In this document: positions 62,429 through 64,000 of the stretch, piece by piece
How the letters are laid out: every line of letters starts with the position of its first letter
Numbering within the stretch: the stretch's first letter is position 1
Assembly (NCBI GenBank): GCA_017470605.1
Contig: JAFUYH010000041.1
Span: 30,583-94,582, forward strand
Length of the DNA: 64,000 bases
Source of the DNA: Treponema sp.
GTDB lineage: Bacteria > Spirochaetota > Spirochaetia > Treponematales > Treponemataceae
Reading direction: 5' to 3'
The notes under the pieces: generated by a model
What the model was told of the DNA's origin: nothing
Database searches by the model: none
What the model saw: only the letters and a program-made list of their open reading frames with translations
Program-made: the position numbers and the translations under genes

Positions 62429-62457
62429 ATGATAGCATACCTTTTAAAAATCAGCAA
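62429..62457 (-). promoter_or_regulatory. EAL gene promoter, leaderless geometry
   Basis: TTGCTG (62452-62457), 17 bases, TATCAT (62429-62434) preceded by TGC (extended -10), six bases (CTAAGT), then the ATG at 62422. Confidence 0.5.
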
Positions 62458-62458
62458 A

Positions 62459-62728
62459 TTAAACGCGATGCATTGCAGAAAAAACCTTTTCATTCATAAT
62501 ATTGATTTCTACCCCCATGTCTTCTGCAAGAGAATTCATGCTGGAACGGAGAACTTCAATATCAATATCTGCCTTTGAAAGGTCTACCATCATCATCATT
62601 ACAAAGTTTCCGGAAAGGATTGTCTGTGTAATGTCTGCAATGTTGATTTTATGGTCTGAAAGGTACTGTGAAACCTTTGCGATGATTCCTACTTTATCAC
62701 TTCCTACAACTGTAATTATTGCGTTCAT
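62459..62728 (-). CDS. ACT-domain protein
   Basis: The protein has 89 residues and is one ACT domain of the GcvR-like/PF13740 type: MNAIITVVGSDKVGIIAKVS at the start, then ININIADITQTIL-type strand (KINIADITQTILSGNFVMMM). These small proteins bind amino acids or regulate enzymes; the ligand is unknown. GAGGAATTC precedes the ATG. It follows argF by 46 bases and may be co-transcribed. Confidence 0.9.
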   Translation of the reverse strand: MNAIITVVGSDKVGIIAKVSQYLSDHKINIADITQTILSGNFVMMMMVDLSKADIDIEVLRSSMNSLAEDMGVEINIMNEKVFSAMHRV

Positions 62729-62774
62729 TTTGAATTCCTCATAAAAATTTATTAAGATATTTTGTTACAGGCAC

Positions 62775-63767
62775 TTAAAAATTATTACCTAATGTAGCGG
62801 CAATGACAGCCTTAATGGTATGCATACGGTTTTCGGCTTCATCAAAAACAACAGACTGGCTGCTTTCAAAAACATCATCTGTTACTTCCATGGCATTCAG
62901 ACCGAATTTTTCACCGATTTCTTTTCCGATTTTTGTATTCAAATCATGGAAAGAAGGAAGGTCATGCATGAAGATTGCAGAAGGCTTGGCTTTTTTCATA
63001 ACTTCTGCATTTACCTGATAGGGCTTAAGGTCTGTAATGCGTTCTGCCCAGATTTCATCCGGCTCACCCATACTTACCCAGACGTCAGTGTAGATAATGT
63101 CTGCATCCTTTGCAGCTTTGTCTACATTGCTTTCAAGCGTTATAGAGGCTCCGCTTTCCCTGCACCAGGCTTCACATTCCTTTACAAGAGATGAAGACGG
63201 AAAATATTTTTCAGGAGCGCAAAGGGTAAGGTTCAAGCCCAGTTTAGAGCATACAATGCAGAGAGAATTGCCTATATTGTAGCGGGCATCACCAAAGTAT
63301 ACCAGTTTAAGCCCCTTAAGCCTTCCAAAATGTTCGCGGATTGTAAGCATATCTGCAAGCATCTGAGTAGGATGATATTCGTTTGTAAGTCCGTTCCAGA
63401 CAATTACGCCGGAATATTTTGCAAGGTCTTCTACAATTGTCTGTTCATAACCGCGGTATTCAATGCCATCAAACATACGGCCAAGAACACGGGCAGTATC
63501 TGCAATGCTTTCTTTTTTTCCAATCTGACTGCCTTCTGCAAGATATGTTGTACAGATTCCAAGGTCGTGGGCAGCAACTTCAAAAGCACAGCGGGTGCGG
63601 GTACTTGTCTTTTCAAAAATGAGGGCAATATTTTTTCCGCGGTGAATGTCTACCGGGATTCCCTTCTTTTTCTTTTCCTTCAAGTCTGCCGCAAGGTCAA
63701 GCAGCCCTGTAATTTCTTCTGGAGAAAAATCTTTTAATGTAAGAAAATTGCGTCCTTTTAAGTCCAT
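62775..63767 (-). CDS. argF: Ornithine carbamoyltransferase
   Basis: The protein has 330 residues. Carbamoyl-phosphate site STRTRC (55-60) and HPTQ (132-135) are intact, as is the ornithine-loop motif VSMG (231-234). The usual catalytic HCLP is HDLP here (268-271), confirmed from the bases CATGACCTTCCT. The enzyme makes citrulline from ornithine and carbamoyl phosphate, or runs in reverse in arginine catabolism. GAGGCGC precedes the ATG. The Cys-to-Asp change may alter substrate or rate. No other arginine genes are in the window. Confidence 0.93.
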   Translation of the reverse strand: MDLKGRNFLTLKDFSPEEITGLLDLAADLKEKKKKGIPVDIHRGKNIALIFEKTSTRTRCAFEVAAHDLGICTTYLAEGSQIGKKESIADTARVLGRMFDGIEYRGYEQTIVEDLAKYSGVIVWNGLTNEYHPTQMLADMLTIREHFGRLKGLKLVYFGDARYNIGNSLCIVCSKLGLNLTLCAPEKYFPSSSLVKECEAWCRESGASITLESNVDKAAKDADIIYTDVWVSMGEPDEIWAERITDLKPYQVNAEVMKKAKPSAIFMHDLPSFHDLNTKIGKEIGEKFGLNAMEVTDDVFESSQSVVFDEAENRMHTIKAVIAATLGNNF

Positions 63768-63862
63768 AAGCGCCTCACAAAATACTTTTTATGAAAGCAA
63801 AATTATAGCAGAAATTATTTAAATTGTCATCAGCGGGCTGTCCGGATAATAGGACAAACACA

Positions 63863-64000
63863 TTATAAAGTTTGCACATTTAAATCTGATGGACGTCCGT
63901 TACACCAAGGCTTGGAAAAGGCGGTTGAGCATTTTTTGCGAGGAAATCCTGCGGTTTTTGCAGGCAAAAATCCTCGGATTTCTTCTATGGCAGTCGCCAA
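63863..64000. other. Unassigned right-edge segment with nested hairpin
   Basis: The segment is open in one minus-strand frame from the edge to a TAA at 63863-63865 and in a plus-strand frame from 63892. Neither translation resembles a known protein. It contains a nested inverted repeat (CGAGGA/TCCTCG around CCTGC/GCAGG) and GGACGTCC. It may be a gene end or an intergenic repeat. Confidence 0.25.

Noticed and set aside
1..64000. tRNA, rRNA or CRISPR array
   Set aside because: No cloverleaf with T-loop GGTTCRA-type signature, no rRNA conserved segments and no regularly spaced repeat of 23-40 bases was seen by eye.

Overview
The window most likely comes from a spirochaete of the genus Treponema or a close relative. 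Four things point there: two FlaA-type flagellar sheath proteins with signal peptides, a cheA-cheW/cheR-cheX-cheY operon in which CheW carries a CheR-like domain, a shortened division cluster (mraZ-rsmH-ftsL-murF-ftsW-ftsQ-ftsA-ftsZ) running on into xerD, a TPR lipoprotein, dprA and topA, and AT-rich intergenic DNA. This placement rests on gene content and order only; no database was searched. No rRNA, tRNA or CRISPR array was recognised. No gene-free stretch exceeds 300 bases; the longest, about 290 bases between glpK and topA, holds the glpK promoter, a vestigial topA tail and a terminator.

Bases 1 to about 15,760 are accessory DNA. A leftward operon of unknown genes (one running off the edge) faces an XRE regulator across a shared operator. 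Then come a HipB/HipA toxin-antitoxin pair and a tyrosine recombinase. A ten-gene leftward type I restriction-modification island follows: half-size hsdS, hsdM, dinD-like gene, two small unknowns, full hsdS, ORF6N-PLD gene, membrane protein, hsdR and a YgjP-type metalloprotease. The full-length hsdS is split by one extra base in a run of eight G, which suggests phase variation.

Bases 15.8 to 20.8 kb hold a glycerol operon (glpK, a GlpA-like dehydrogenase, an FAD oxidoreductase and a DUF1667 protein). A duplicate, diverged topA 3' end lies just upstream of glpK. From 33.9 kb leftward to 21 kb runs the division/cell-wall/recombination cluster, with four 10-bp-spaced MraZ boxes in the mraZ leader. 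From 34 to 46 kb are a conserved unknown gene, the two flaA-like genes, class II fructose-bisphosphate aldolase, mannose-6-phosphate isomerase with a nucleotidyltransferase, purine nucleoside phosphorylase, a two-component pair whose kinase has a LacI-type sugar-binding sensor, and 4-alpha-glucanotransferase.

From 46 to 64 kb are the chemotaxis operon, an outer-membrane barrel candidate, LL-diaminopimelate aminotransferase, a small alarmone synthetase, an OFA-family transporter, a hybrid histidine kinase, a GH13 glucosidase, dGTPase, an EAL phosphodiesterase, an ACT protein and ornithine carbamoyltransferase. The metabolic genes fit a carbohydrate- and glycerol-using fermenter with heavy investment in motility and signalling.

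Across the whole window many first-of-operon genes lack a Shine-Dalgarno sequence and instead have a -10-like hexamer exactly six bases before the ATG, as expected for leaderless mRNAs. Genes inside operons have ordinary ribosome-binding sites and often overlap by four bases.
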